Positions 50,860 through 58,331 of a DNA stretch of 64,000 nt are shown here, piece after piece; positions within the stretch are counted from its first letter, which is position 1; the number at the start of each line of letters is the position of its first letter. The position numbers and the translations under genes are program-made. Source of the DNA: Rhizobium sp. NLR16a (GTDB lineage Bacteria; Pseudomonadota; Alphaproteobacteria; Rhizobiales; Rhizobiaceae). Under the pieces are notes generated by a model that saw only the letters and a program-made list of their open reading frames with translations, was not told the origin of the DNA and ran no database searches. Location of the stretch: contig NZ_CP072865.1 of the NCBI RefSeq assembly GCF_017948245.1, forward strand, positions 3,311,501 to 3,375,500, given 5' to 3'.

Positions 50860-51864
50860 CTAGTGACGAATGCGCGGATTGATGAAGCCGTAGAGGACAT
50901 CAACAATCAGATTGACCATCATGATGACGCCGGCGATCAGCAGAAGGCCGCCCTGCACCACCGCGTAATCGCGCTTGAACACCGAATCGACCATCCATTT
51001 GCCGATACCCGGCCAGGAGAAGATCGTCTCGGTGAGGATGGCGCCGGCAAGAAGGACGCCGATCTGCAGGCCGATCGTGGTGATGACGGGGATCATTGCA
51101 TTGCGCAGCGCGTGCACGCCGACGACGCGCAGCGGCTTCAAACCTTTCGAGCGTGCGGTGCGGACATAGTCCTCACCGAGAACCTCGAGCATGGCCGAGC
51201 GCGTCTGGCGGGCGATGACGGCGAGCGGGATGGTCGCCAGCACGATGGTGGGCAAAATGAGGTAGCTGATGGCCGAGGCAAAGGCCCCTTTCTGACCTGA
51301 CAGCAGGCTGTCGATCAGCATGAAGCCGGTCACCGGCTTGAAGAAATACATCAGCGAGATGCGGCCGGATACCGGCGTCCAGCCGAGATAGCCGGAGAAG
51401 AAGATGATGAGCAGCAGACCCCACCAGAAAATCGGCATGGAATAACCGACGAGGGCGACACCCATCACGCTCTGATCGAACCACGTGCCTCGCTTGACGG
51501 CGGCAAAGACGCCAGCGGGCACGCCGAGACAGACCGCAAGGATGATGGCGCAGAAGGACAGTTCCAGCGTTGCCGGAAACAATGTCAGGAATTCGCCGAG
51601 AACGGGCCGCTTGGTGACGATCGAGGTGCCGAGATCGCCCTGCAGCACTTTTCCGAGATAATCGAAATACTGCATATACATGGGCCGGTCGAAACCGAGA
51701 TCGTGCATGATCTGGGCGTGCCGCTCCGGCGCCATGACGCGTTCACCCGAGAGCAGCATCACGGGATCTCCGGGCAGCAGGCGGATGAAAGAAAAGGCAA
51801 TCAGGGAAACGCCGAGGAATGTCGGAATCAGCACCGCAAGGCGGCCGATGAAAAAGCGCAACAT
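50860..51864 (-). CDS. dppB: Dipeptide ABC transporter permease DppB
   Basis: This 334-residue permease has six membrane spans. The opening FFIGRLAVLIPTFLGVSLIA and the short loop RLLPGDPVMLLSGERV are typical of DppB/OppB, and the EAA loop is VRTARSKGLKPLRVVGVHAL. It makes the channel with DppC. It is separated from dppA by 87 bp containing a strong stem-loop, so its expression relative to the binding protein is probably reduced. Confidence 0.92.
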   Translation of the reverse strand: MLRFFIGRLAVLIPTFLGVSLIAFSFIRLLPGDPVMLLSGERVMAPERHAQIMHDLGFDRPMYMQYFDYLGKVLQGDLGTSIVTKRPVLGEFLTLFPATLELSFCAIILAVCLGVPAGVFAAVKRGTWFDQSVMGVALVGYSMPIFWWGLLLIIFFSGYLGWTPVSGRISLMYFFKPVTGFMLIDSLLSGQKGAFASAISYLILPTIVLATIPLAVIARQTRSAMLEVLGEDYVRTARSKGLKPLRVVGVHALRNAMIPVITTIGLQIGVLLAGAILTETIFSWPGIGKWMVDSVFKRDYAVVQGGLLLIAGVIMMVNLIVDVLYGFINPRIRH

Positions 51865-51883
51865 GGCAGATGTCCAATAGTTT

Positions 51884-51912
51884 CCGGCGGTCAGGAGGGT
51901 CCTGACCGCCGG
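51884..51912 (-). promoter_or_regulatory. Perfect 13-bp stem-loop between dppA and dppB
   Basis: CCGGCGGTCAGGA (51884-51896) and TCCTGACCGCCGG (51900-51912) are exact inverse complements around a 3-base loop. In the transcript it lies 40 bases past the dppA stop and 20 bases before the dppB start. No T-run follows. It resembles the intercistronic hairpins that protect the mRNA of a binding protein from 3' decay and lower expression of the permease genes. A weaker stem GCCCGGCA/TGCTGGGC lies between it and dppA. Confidence 0.65.
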
Positions 51913-51951
51913 CTGTGCCCAGCACTGCCGGGCATTTTTACATTATTCTTG

Positions 51952-53547
51952 TTATTCGGATACGTCGACGCCGTCGAAACGGTGAATGCCGAGCGGGTCC
52001 ATCTTGAAGCCCGACACCTTCTTGCTCATCGGAACGAAGACAAGCGAATGGTCGAGGGTCGCCCAGGGGGCTTCCTTCTTGAAGATCAGCTGCGCCTGCT
52101 CATAGGCCTTGGTGCGCTCGCCGACATCGGCCGTCAGCTTGGCCTTGGTCATCAGGTCGTCGTATTCCTTGTTGCACCACTGGGCGCGGTTGTTGCCGCC
52201 GACGGCATCGCAGCCGAGCAACGTATCCATGAAGTTGTCGGGATCGCCATTGTCACCGGTCCAGCCGAGAATGACGGCGCCGTCACGCTTCACATCGGAG
52301 GAGAGCTTCAGGTACTCGGCCCACTCATGCGTGACGATCTCGACCTTGACGCCAATCTTGGCGAAGTCGGCCTGGATCAGTTCGGCAGCGCGGCGTGCGT
52401 TCAGCATGTAGGGGCGCGACACCGGCATCGCCCAGACCTTCATGCTGAGATCCTTGACGCCGGCATCTGCCAGAGCCTTCTTGGCGGCGTCCGGATCATA
52501 CTTCTCGTCCTGAACGGCATCGTTATAGGACCACATGGTCGGCGGGATCGGATTCTTGGCAACGGTTGCCGCGCCCTGGAAGACGGCATCGACGATCGCC
52601 TGCTTGTTGATTGCCATGTTGAGCGCGCGGCGAACTTCCGGCTTGTCGAAGGGCGCCATCTGCGTGTTGTAGGCGAGGTAGCTGACGTTGAGGCCGGGCT
52701 GCTCCAGAACCGTCAGATTTCCGTCCTTCTTCAGTTCAGGAACGTCGGCGGCATTCGGATAGGGAATCAGGTGGCATTCGCCGGCTTTCAGCTTCTGAGC
52801 GCGGACGGCGGCGTCAGAGGTAATGGCAAAAACCAGATCGTCGATCTTTTCCTTGCCCTTGAAATAGCTTTCGTTGGCCTTGTAGCGGATGACGGCATCC
52901 GGCTGGTAGGCGACGAAGGTGTAGGGGCCGGTACCGAGCGGCTGCTGGTTCAGCTGTGCCATCTTGCCGTCGGCGGCAAGCTTGTCGGCATATTCCTTGG
53001 ACATGATGGAAGCGAAGTCCATGGCGAGGTCGGCCAGGAACGGCGCTTCGGGATGGTTGAGCGTGAACTTGACGGTGAGGTCATCGACCTTCTCGACCGA
53101 CTTGATCAGTTCCGGGAAGCCCATGCCGGCGGCGTATTCGTAAGAACCGCCCTCGACATACTTGTTCCAAGGATTGTCGGACTTCAGCTGGCGCTCGAAG
53201 GAGAAGACGACGTCGTCGGCGTTGAAATCGCGCGTCGGCGTGAAGAAGTCGGTGGTCTGGAACTTGACGCCGGGATGAAGTTTGAAGGTGTATTCCTTGC
53301 CGTCGTCCGAAACGCTCCAGCTGTCGGCCAAGCCGGGTTCGATCTCGGTGCCGCCATGCTTGAATTCGACGAGGCGGCTGTAGACGGTGCGCGAGGACGC
53401 GTCGAAGGTCGTGCCTGCCGTATAGAGGCTCGGGTCGAAGCCTTCCGGCGAACCCTCGGAGCAATAAACAAGGGTCTTGGACCAGGCGGACGTCGCCATG
53501 ACCGAAATCAAGGCCGTCGCTGCCAGCATGACAGAGATCTTTTTCAT
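51952..53547 (-). CDS. dppA: Dipeptide/haem-precursor ABC transporter substrate-binding protein DppA
   Basis: The protein has 531 residues. A Sec signal peptide (1-23, MLAATALISVMATSAWS) precedes a family-5 solute-binding protein: LVYCSEGSPEGFDPSLYTAG, YTFKLHPGVKFQTTDFFTPT, DVVFSFERQLK, the central GTGPYTFVAYQPDAVIRYKA and the RRALNMAINKQAIVDAVF block. It binds peptides or delta-aminolevulinic acid in the periplasm. It is the first gene of dppABCDF, about 330 bp from rirA, and the interval contains several GGACA motifs that could be control sites. Confidence 0.93.
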   Translation of the reverse strand: MKKISVMLAATALISVMATSAWSKTLVYCSEGSPEGFDPSLYTAGTTFDASSRTVYSRLVEFKHGGTEIEPGLADSWSVSDDGKEYTFKLHPGVKFQTTDFFTPTRDFNADDVVFSFERQLKSDNPWNKYVEGGSYEYAAGMGFPELIKSVEKVDDLTVKFTLNHPEAPFLADLAMDFASIMSKEYADKLAADGKMAQLNQQPLGTGPYTFVAYQPDAVIRYKANESYFKGKEKIDDLVFAITSDAAVRAQKLKAGECHLIPYPNAADVPELKKDGNLTVLEQPGLNVSYLAYNTQMAPFDKPEVRRALNMAINKQAIVDAVFQGAATVAKNPIPPTMWSYNDAVQDEKYDPDAAKKALADAGVKDLSMKVWAMPVSRPYMLNARRAAELIQADFAKIGVKVEIVTHEWAEYLKLSSDVKRDGAVILGWTGDNGDPDNFMDTLLGCDAVGGNNRAQWCNKEYDDLMTKAKLTADVGERTKAYEQAQLIFKKEAPWATLDHSLVFVPMSKKVSGFKMDPLGIHRFDGVDVSE

Positions 53548-53824
53548 AGTATTGTTTCCCGGTTGTTCTTTTTTGATGTCTGGAGACCCGTAGGCATCCC
53601 GATCGACGGTCGATGGAACGACATTTATCTACTGAAAGCAACGGCCTACGGAGAAAATTTTTCCAGCTGGACAATTTTAGAAATTTTTGGTCAAAAATCG
53701 GCCTCATTCGGAAATATTCGGACAAAAATGTCCGGGATTTCGTCGCATTTTGGACAATTGCGCCTCTCAGCAGCGCATGTTGGACATTTCAGCACCCCTG
53801 GGTGCAACCGGATGGCGCAAACAA
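53548..53824. promoter_or_regulatory. dppA upstream region with repeated TGGACA motifs
   Basis: Leader and promoter region of dppA (which reads leftward from 53547). The motif TGGACAATTTT occurs at 53668, TGGACAATT at 53751 and TGGACATTTC at 53781, and a hairpin CGGACA-AAAA-TGTCCG at 53719-53734. The repetition suggests binding of one regulator, but the motif does not match a consensus recalled for RirA or Fur-type proteins. No gene is seen. Confidence 0.4.
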
Positions 53825-53854
53825 AAACCGCGATCGCCGAGGCAACCGCGGTTT
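53825..53854 (-). terminator. Rho-independent terminator of rirA
   Basis: Read on the minus strand, AAACCGCG and CGCGGTTT form an 8-bp perfect stem around a 14-base loop that contains part of a second small stem, followed by TTGTTTG. It stands 26 bp past the rirA stop at 53880 and ends transcription before the dppA promoter region. Confidence 0.75.
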
Positions 53855-53879
53855 CATAAGTCAGACCTGTTTCTTGAAA

Positions 53880-54362
53880 TCAGGCGGCGGGGGCAACGGC
53901 CGCCGGCTTGCGGTAGTGGTGCTCGCCGGTAATTCCGAGGAGGAAATTGATCTGGGGTCGGGCTTTGACGAGGTCATCGATCGAATATTCCGAGAGCACG
54001 CCGAAGAAGGCGTTCAACGCCTTGCGCAGCGCCGAGTTCAGGCCACAGCTGTCGACCAGCGGGCATTCGACCATGCCGTCATCCTCGAAGCATTCGGCCA
54101 TGGCGAAACTGTCTTCCGTGACCCGGACGACGTCGAAGAGCGTGATCTCGGGTGCCGGCTTGCCCAGGCGCACACCGCCGTTGCGGCCGCGCACGGTTTC
54201 GACCAGACCGGCCTTGTTCAGCGGCTGCAGGATCTTGAAAAGAAAGAGTTCGGAAACCCCGTAGGCCTTGGCAATTTCCGGAATCCGGCTCAGCTGCCCT
54301 TCGTTGGCAGCACAATACATCAACATGCGAACCGCATAGTTGGTCTGCTTCGTCAACCGCAT
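53880..54362 (-). CDS. rirA: Rrf2-family iron-responsive regulator RirA
   Basis: The 160-residue protein is almost identical to the pattern of rhizobial RirA. The N-terminal winged helix is MRLTKQTNYAVRMLMYCAAN then RIPEIAKAYGVSELFLFKIL, RGRNGGVRLGKPAPEITLFD is the wing, and three Cys near 91, 100 and 106 (AECFEDDG, VECPLVDSCGL) ligate the iron-sulphur cluster. RirA is the global repressor of iron-uptake genes in Rhizobium under iron sufficiency. A C-terminal tail rich in Ala/Pro follows. An inverted repeat TTTTG/CAAAA about 55 bp upstream is a possible autoregulatory site. Its presence next to dpp agrees with the R. leguminosarum arrangement. Confidence 0.93.
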   Translation of the reverse strand: MRLTKQTNYAVRMLMYCAANEGQLSRIPEIAKAYGVSELFLFKILQPLNKAGLVETVRGRNGGVRLGKPAPEITLFDVVRVTEDSFAMAECFEDDGMVECPLVDSCGLNSALRKALNAFFGVLSEYSIDDLVKARPQINFLLGITGEHHYRKPAAVAPAA

Positions 54363-54412
54363 GCCGATCTCCTGACTCGTGCCTGTTCAGACGTATATAG
54401 GCGGTTTGGTAG

Positions 54413-54430
54413 TTTTGAACAATTCCAAAA
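54413..54430. promoter_or_regulatory. Inverted repeat upstream of rirA
   Basis: TTTTG at 54413-54417 and CAAAA at 54426-54430 form a dyad 8 bases apart, within the A/T-rich leader before the rirA ATG at 54362. Rrf2 regulators often control their own genes, so this is a candidate RirA or Rrf2-type operator. It is short and could occur by chance. Confidence 0.35.
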
Positions 54431-54530
54431 TATGAAATTCGCATTCAGCTTATGAGGCCATTTGCCGCGAGGCCAATGCTCCACGATCTTCTGGTTATGG
54501 TCCAAAATGGCCTGCCAACGCCCAAATGAA

Positions 54531-54550
54531 CGGGGGCCAAAAGGCCCCCG
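54531..54550 (-). terminator. Stem-loop terminator of mmsA
   Basis: CGGGGGCC and GGCCCCCG pair perfectly around AAAA, beginning 27 bp past the mmsA stop at 54577. The stem is very stable. In the mmsA direction it is followed by TTCATTT, a poor T-run, so termination efficiency is uncertain. Confidence 0.65.
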
Positions 54551-54576
54551 AATTGCAGATCGATCTGTCGCACAGA

Positions 54577-56073
54577 TTACTTCATCGTCGGCATGACGAA
54601 TTCGGCGCCGCTCTTGATGCCGGACGGCCAGCGGGCGGTGACGGTCTTGGTCTTCGTCCAGAACTTGATCGAATCCGTGCCGTGCTGGTTGAGGTCGCCG
54701 AAGCTCGATGCCTTCCAGCCGCCGAAGGAGTGATAGGCGAGCGGAACCGGGATCGGAACGTTGATGCCGATCATGCCGATATTGATGCGCGAGGCGAAAT
54801 CGCGGGCGGCGTCGCCGTCGCGGGTATAGATCGCGACGCCGTTGCCGTATTCGTGCTTCATCGGCAGCGACAGCGCTTCCTCGTAGTTCTGGGCGCGAAC
54901 GACGGAGAGGACGGGTCCGAAGATCTCGGTCTTGTAGATGTCCATCTCAGGCGTGACGTGATCGAACAGGCAGCCGCCGACGAAATAGCCGTCTTCATAA
55001 CCCTGGAGCTTGAAGTCGCGGCCATCGACCACGAGCTTGGCGCCTTCCTCGACGCCACGGTCGATGAGGCCGCGAACGCGGTTATAGGCTTCCTTGGTGA
55101 CGAGCGGGCCCATGTCGGCCTTGTCGTCGGTATAGGGGCCGATGCGCAGCGACTCGATCTTCGGCGTCAGCTTCTCGACGAGGCGGTTGGCGGTCTCTTC
55201 GCCGACCGGAACGGCAACCGAGATCGCCATGCAGCGCTCACCGGCCGAACCGTAGCCCGCGCCCATCAGCGCGTTGACGGCCTGGTCCATATCGGCATCC
55301 GGCATGATGATCATGTGGTTCTTGGCGCCGCCGAAGCACTGGGCGCGTTTGCCGTTCATCGCCGCCGTGCCGTAGACGTAGCGGGCGATTGGCGTGGAGC
55401 CGACGAAGGAAACGGCGCCGATATCCGGATCGGTGAGGACGGCGTCGACGGCGCCCTTGTCGCCGTTGACGACATTGAGGATGCCCGCCGGAAGACCGGC
55501 CTCGATCATCAGTTCGGCAAGACGGATCGGCAGGGAGGGATCACGCTCGGAAGGCTTCAGGATGAAGGCATTGCCGCAGGCGATCGCCGGCGCGAACATC
55601 CACATCGGGATCATGCCGGGGAAATTGAAAGGAGTGATGCCGGCGCCGATGCCGACCGGCTGGCGGATCGAATACATGTCGATCGCCGGACCCGCGCCCT
55701 CGGTGAACTCACCCTTGGCGAGATGCGGGATGCCGCAGACGAATTCGCAGACTTCGAGGCCGCGAATGACGTCGCCCTTGGCGTCTTCGATCGTTTTGCC
55801 GTGTTCCTTCGAAATCAATTCGGCAAGTTCGTCCATATGCTTGTTCAGGAGCTCGACGAACTTGAAGAAGACGCGAGCGCGGCGCTGCGGGTTGGTGGCA
55901 GCCCATTTCGGCTGCGCGGCCTTGGCGTTCTCGACGGCGGCGCGAAGCTCCTCGACACTGGCGAGGGCGACGGTCGCCTGCACTTCGCCGGTCGCCGGAT
56001 TGTAGACGTTGCTGACCCGGCCGCTGGTGCCGGCGACCTGCTTGCCGCCGATGAAATGTCCGATCTCACGCAT
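54577..56073 (-). CDS. mmsA: CoA-acylating methylmalonate-semialdehyde dehydrogenase
   Basis: This 498-residue aldehyde dehydrogenase converts methylmalonate semialdehyde (and malonate semialdehyde) with CoA and NAD to propionyl- or acetyl-CoA, late in valine and myo-inositol breakdown. Asn150 in GAGITPFNFPG, the CFGGAKNHMI loop that replaces the general-base Glu of other aldehyde dehydrogenases, and catalytic Cys281 in GSAGERCMAI are all as in MmsA/IolA. Full length. Two TTGTGCACAA-like elements lie 40 to 90 bp upstream in the divergent interval. The gene stands alone with its own terminator. Confidence 0.95.
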   Translation of the reverse strand: MREIGHFIGGKQVAGTSGRVSNVYNPATGEVQATVALASVEELRAAVENAKAAQPKWAATNPQRRARVFFKFVELLNKHMDELAELISKEHGKTIEDAKGDVIRGLEVCEFVCGIPHLAKGEFTEGAGPAIDMYSIRQPVGIGAGITPFNFPGMIPMWMFAPAIACGNAFILKPSERDPSLPIRLAELMIEAGLPAGILNVVNGDKGAVDAVLTDPDIGAVSFVGSTPIARYVYGTAAMNGKRAQCFGGAKNHMIIMPDADMDQAVNALMGAGYGSAGERCMAISVAVPVGEETANRLVEKLTPKIESLRIGPYTDDKADMGPLVTKEAYNRVRGLIDRGVEEGAKLVVDGRDFKLQGYEDGYFVGGCLFDHVTPEMDIYKTEIFGPVLSVVRAQNYEEALSLPMKHEYGNGVAIYTRDGDAARDFASRINIGMIGINVPIPVPLAYHSFGGWKASSFGDLNQHGTDSIKFWTKTKTVTARWPSGIKSGAEFVMPTMK

Positions 56074-56114
56074 GAATGTTCCTCCTGTTTGGATGGCCTA
56101 CATTCGCACTTCAA

Positions 56115-56158
56115 TTTGCACAAATCAACGCGATGATATAAGCAACCGTTGTGCACAA
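56115..56158. promoter_or_regulatory. Pair of TTGTGCACAA-like palindromes between mmsA and the monooxygenase gene
   Basis: TTTGCACAAA at 56115-56124 and the perfect palindrome TTGTGCACAA at 56149-56158 lie 34 bp apart in the divergent interval, at a spacing that puts them on nearly the same DNA face. A transcription factor binding both could coordinate mmsA and the rightward monooxygenase/LysR genes. The IolR motif GGAA-N6-TTCC was sought and not found. Confidence 0.45.
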
Positions 56159-56238
56159 TTTATAGTTCTGATGCAGGCGCTGCTGCTCCCAAACTTGGAG
56201 CGGCATGCGGACAAGTCAAACTCAGGGAGGGTCAATCG

Positions 56239-56550
56239 ATGAGCCAAAATCCGGTCGTGCGAATGGCGGATGTGGCGATCGCCGCCGACAGGCTCGACGC
56301 CTATCGGGCATTGCTGACGGAGGAGATCGAGGCTTCGGTCACGCTGGAAGAGGGTGTCCTTTCACTCAGCGCTGTTTCCATCCGAGAGGCTCCAAACCGC
56401 GTTCGTATTCTCGAAGTCTACGCCGACCAGGAGGCCTATGAGGCGCATCTGCGGACACCGCATTTCCTCAAATATAAGAGCGAGACGGCCGGCATGGTGA
56501 CGTCGCTGACGCTGATCGATGTCGATCCGATTGCAATGCGGGCCAAGTGA
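56239..56550 (+). CDS. Antibiotic biosynthesis monooxygenase-like (YgiN-type) protein
   Basis: This is a 103-residue ABM-domain protein. VRMADVAIAADRLDAYRALL opens the ferredoxin-like fold, EEGVLSLSAVSIREAPNRVR and ILEVYADQEAYEAHLRTPHF contain the family Glu and His. Such small dimers oxidise quinols or act as detoxifying monooxygenases without a cofactor. The start is the ATG at 56239 with GGGAGG just before it; the longer frame has no site. Its stop overlaps the LysR start (TGATG), so the regulator is co-expressed. Confidence 0.82.
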   Translation: MSQNPVVRMADVAIAADRLDAYRALLTEEIEASVTLEEGVLSLSAVSIREAPNRVRILEVYADQEAYEAHLRTPHFLKYKSETAGMVTSLTLIDVDPIAMRAK

Positions 56551-57431
56551 TGAACTGGGACGACGTTCGCATCTTCCTCGCCATCGCCCGAACCGGCCAG
56601 ATCCTCGCCGCGTCAAAGCGATTGGGGCTTAACCACGCCACGCTTTCACGTCGGCTGACCTCACTCGAAGAGGCGCTGAAGACGCGGCTCTTCGTGCGCC
56701 GGACGAATGGCTGCGAGCTGACGGCTGAAGGCGGCATCTTCCTTAATGCCGCCGAGCGGATGGAAACCGAAATGCTCGCGGCGCAGGCCAATCTCGGCCA
56801 CACCGACACGGCGATTGCCGGGACGGTGCGCGTCGGCGCACCCGATGGTTTCGGCGTCTCCTTCCTGGCACCCCGCATGGGCAGGCTGATCGAGCGCCAT
56901 CCGGAGCTGAAGATCCAGCTCGTGCCGGTGCCGCGCTCCTTCTCGCTGTCGCAGCGTGAGGCCGATATCGCCATCACGCTGGAACGTCCCGAACAGGGCC
57001 GGCTCGTCTCCTCCAAGCTGACGGACTATACACTCGGCCTCTATGCCTCGCGCGACTACATCGCCTCGAACGGCAGACCCGGCGATGTCGAAGCGCTGAA
57101 GGCGCATCCGCGCATCGGCTATGTCGAGGATCTGATCTTCACCGCCTCGCTGAATTTCTCCGGCGAGGTAATGCGCAGCTGGGACGCCGGCTTTGAAATC
57201 TCGACGGCGATTGGCCAGACGGAGGCGGTGCGATCAGGCGCGGGTATCGGCATCCTGCACGATTATATCGCCCGACAATATCCGGAACTGCAGCGCATCC
57301 TGCCTGACATTTCGATCCGACGGGCTTATTGGACGACCTATCACGAAACCGCGCGCGACCTCGTCCGCGTCCGCAGTGTCGTCGACTTCCTACAGGAACT
57401 CGTCCGTGCCGAGCGCCACATCTTCCTTTAA
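56550..57431 (+). CDS. LysR-family transcriptional regulator
   Basis: This is a 293-residue regulator. An N-terminal winged helix-turn-helix (about 1-60: VRIFLAIARTGQILAASKRL, NHATLSRRLTSLEEALKTRL) precedes a periplasmic-binding-like effector domain (about 90-290: VRVGAPDGFGVSFLAPRMGR, then the TASLNFSGEVMRSWDAGFEI cleft). Unusually, it is transcribed with and downstream of its probable target instead of divergently. The LysR box would be in the 56074-56238 interval. Its effector is unknown. The convergent small proline-rich gene overlaps its stop. Confidence 0.87.
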   Translation: MNWDDVRIFLAIARTGQILAASKRLGLNHATLSRRLTSLEEALKTRLFVRRTNGCELTAEGGIFLNAAERMETEMLAAQANLGHTDTAIAGTVRVGAPDGFGVSFLAPRMGRLIERHPELKIQLVPVPRSFSLSQREADIAITLERPEQGRLVSSKLTDYTLGLYASRDYIASNGRPGDVEALKAHPRIGYVEDLIFTASLNFSGEVMRSWDAGFEISTAIGQTEAVRSGAGIGILHDYIARQYPELQRILPDISIRRAYWTTYHETARDLVRVRSVVDFLQELVRAERHIFL

Positions 57432-57595
57432 ATTCCCGAAACGTGCTTGGCCGGCTCGTCGTTCTCATCGGGGTTGGGAACAGGAGCTTCGTCGGGGAGT
57501 CGGTCCGGCTCCGGTTCGGTGATCGGCGGCACCGGCTTCCAGCCGGGCGCCGGCATCGGCGGCTGATCGGGAATGGGTTCGTTGGGCACGGACAT
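57428..57595 (-). CDS. Small proline-rich protein, 55 residues
   Basis: A complete frame from ATG 57595 to TAA, preceded by GGGAGGCGG two bases before the start, an excellent ribosome-binding site. The product (MSVPNEPIPDQPPMPAPGWK, then PVPPITEPEPDRLPDEAPVP and NPDENDEPAKHVSGI) is about a quarter proline and strongly acidic, with no signal peptide or membrane span, and looks disordered. It is too short for many gene finders. It overlaps the LysR stop by 4 bp on the opposite strand and lies 37 bp downstream of the DUF4174 gene in the same direction, so the two may be co-transcribed. Function unknown. Confidence 0.7.
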   Translation of the reverse strand: MSVPNEPIPDQPPMPAPGWKPVPPITEPEPDRLPDEAPVPNPDENDEPAKHVSGI

Positions 57596-57631
57596 GACCG
57601 CCTCCCTTTATGTTTGCGATGTTCGTCGGGA

Positions 57632-58069
57632 CTATTTGTCCGACTTCAGCGTCTCGGCAGCGCGCATCGGCATGCTGTCGATGATGGCGAAGAGCTCGCC
57701 ATTGGTGATCGGCTCGCTGACCTTGAGCTTGACGGTGCCGTCCTTGCCGACAAGGAAGGCGGCGAATTCACCGGTCTCCGGCGCATCGAGATCGCGGCGG
57801 ATCACTTCGCCGTCGAGGCCATCGGCGGCGCCGAAAAGCGCCCGCACCTTGCCGCCCGAGACCTTCAGCACCACCATATCGCGCTCATCGACCGCGCTGC
57901 GGTCGGCCAGCAGCTGGTTTTCCTGGCGCGCCGCGCGGGCATTGTCCCTGTCGGCGAAAAGAATGAAGACGCGATTCTTCCACTGGAATGCGGCCAGGCT
58001 TTCGATCGGCGAATAGGCGCCGTTCGTCTCGTCGATCTTGGTCGCGCCGTAGAGCAGCGTTTTCGACAT
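57632..58069 (-). CDS. DUF4174 domain protein
   Basis: This 145-residue protein has the DUF4174 pattern: SLAAFQWKNRVFILFADRDN ARAARQENQLL at the start, DMVVLKVSGGKVRALFG in the middle, and FAAFLVGKDGTVKLKVSEPI as the last strands, a thioredoxin-like fold without a CxxC motif. The start is the ATG at 58069 with GGGAGAA before it; a longer frame to 58120 has no site. No enzymatic role is known. There is no clear signal peptide in this version, whereas some relatives are exported. The 262 bp before it hold its promoter. Confidence 0.75.
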   Translation of the reverse strand: MSKTLLYGATKIDETNGAYSPIESLAAFQWKNRVFILFADRDNARAARQENQLLADRSAVDERDMVVLKVSGGKVRALFGAADGLDGEVIRRDLDAPETGEFAAFLVGKDGTVKLKVSEPITNGELFAIIDSMPMRAAETLKSDK

Positions 58070-58331
58070 GCGTATTCTCCCGTCAGCTTGGAGAACGGTG
58101 AGGGATGGCATGGGTTCCATTTAATCGACAGGATCCTGGTTTCGAGCCTGCACCTGCAGATTGCACGCTGCACTTTTGCGCGACATGCTCTCTAACCCCG
58201 CTGCCGTGCCTACCGTTGATCGAAAGAGCTACGCCCGCACCGACGTCCGTCAATATCCGCCGGACTTGATTCACGCCGTTACGGGTTCAGCCCCTTCCCG
58301 AAAAAAATGCGCCGCGAGGTCCGAGCAAGGA

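Noticed and set aside
51703..53859. 718-codon plus-strand open frame opposite dppA and dppB
   Set aside because: It is the antisense shadow of two clear transporter genes. Long antisense frames are common in GC-rich genes; no ribosome-binding site or protein family is recognisable.
54526..56136. 536-codon plus-strand frame opposite mmsA
   Set aside because: The minus strand encodes a complete MmsA with all motifs; the plus-strand product is a low-complexity shadow.
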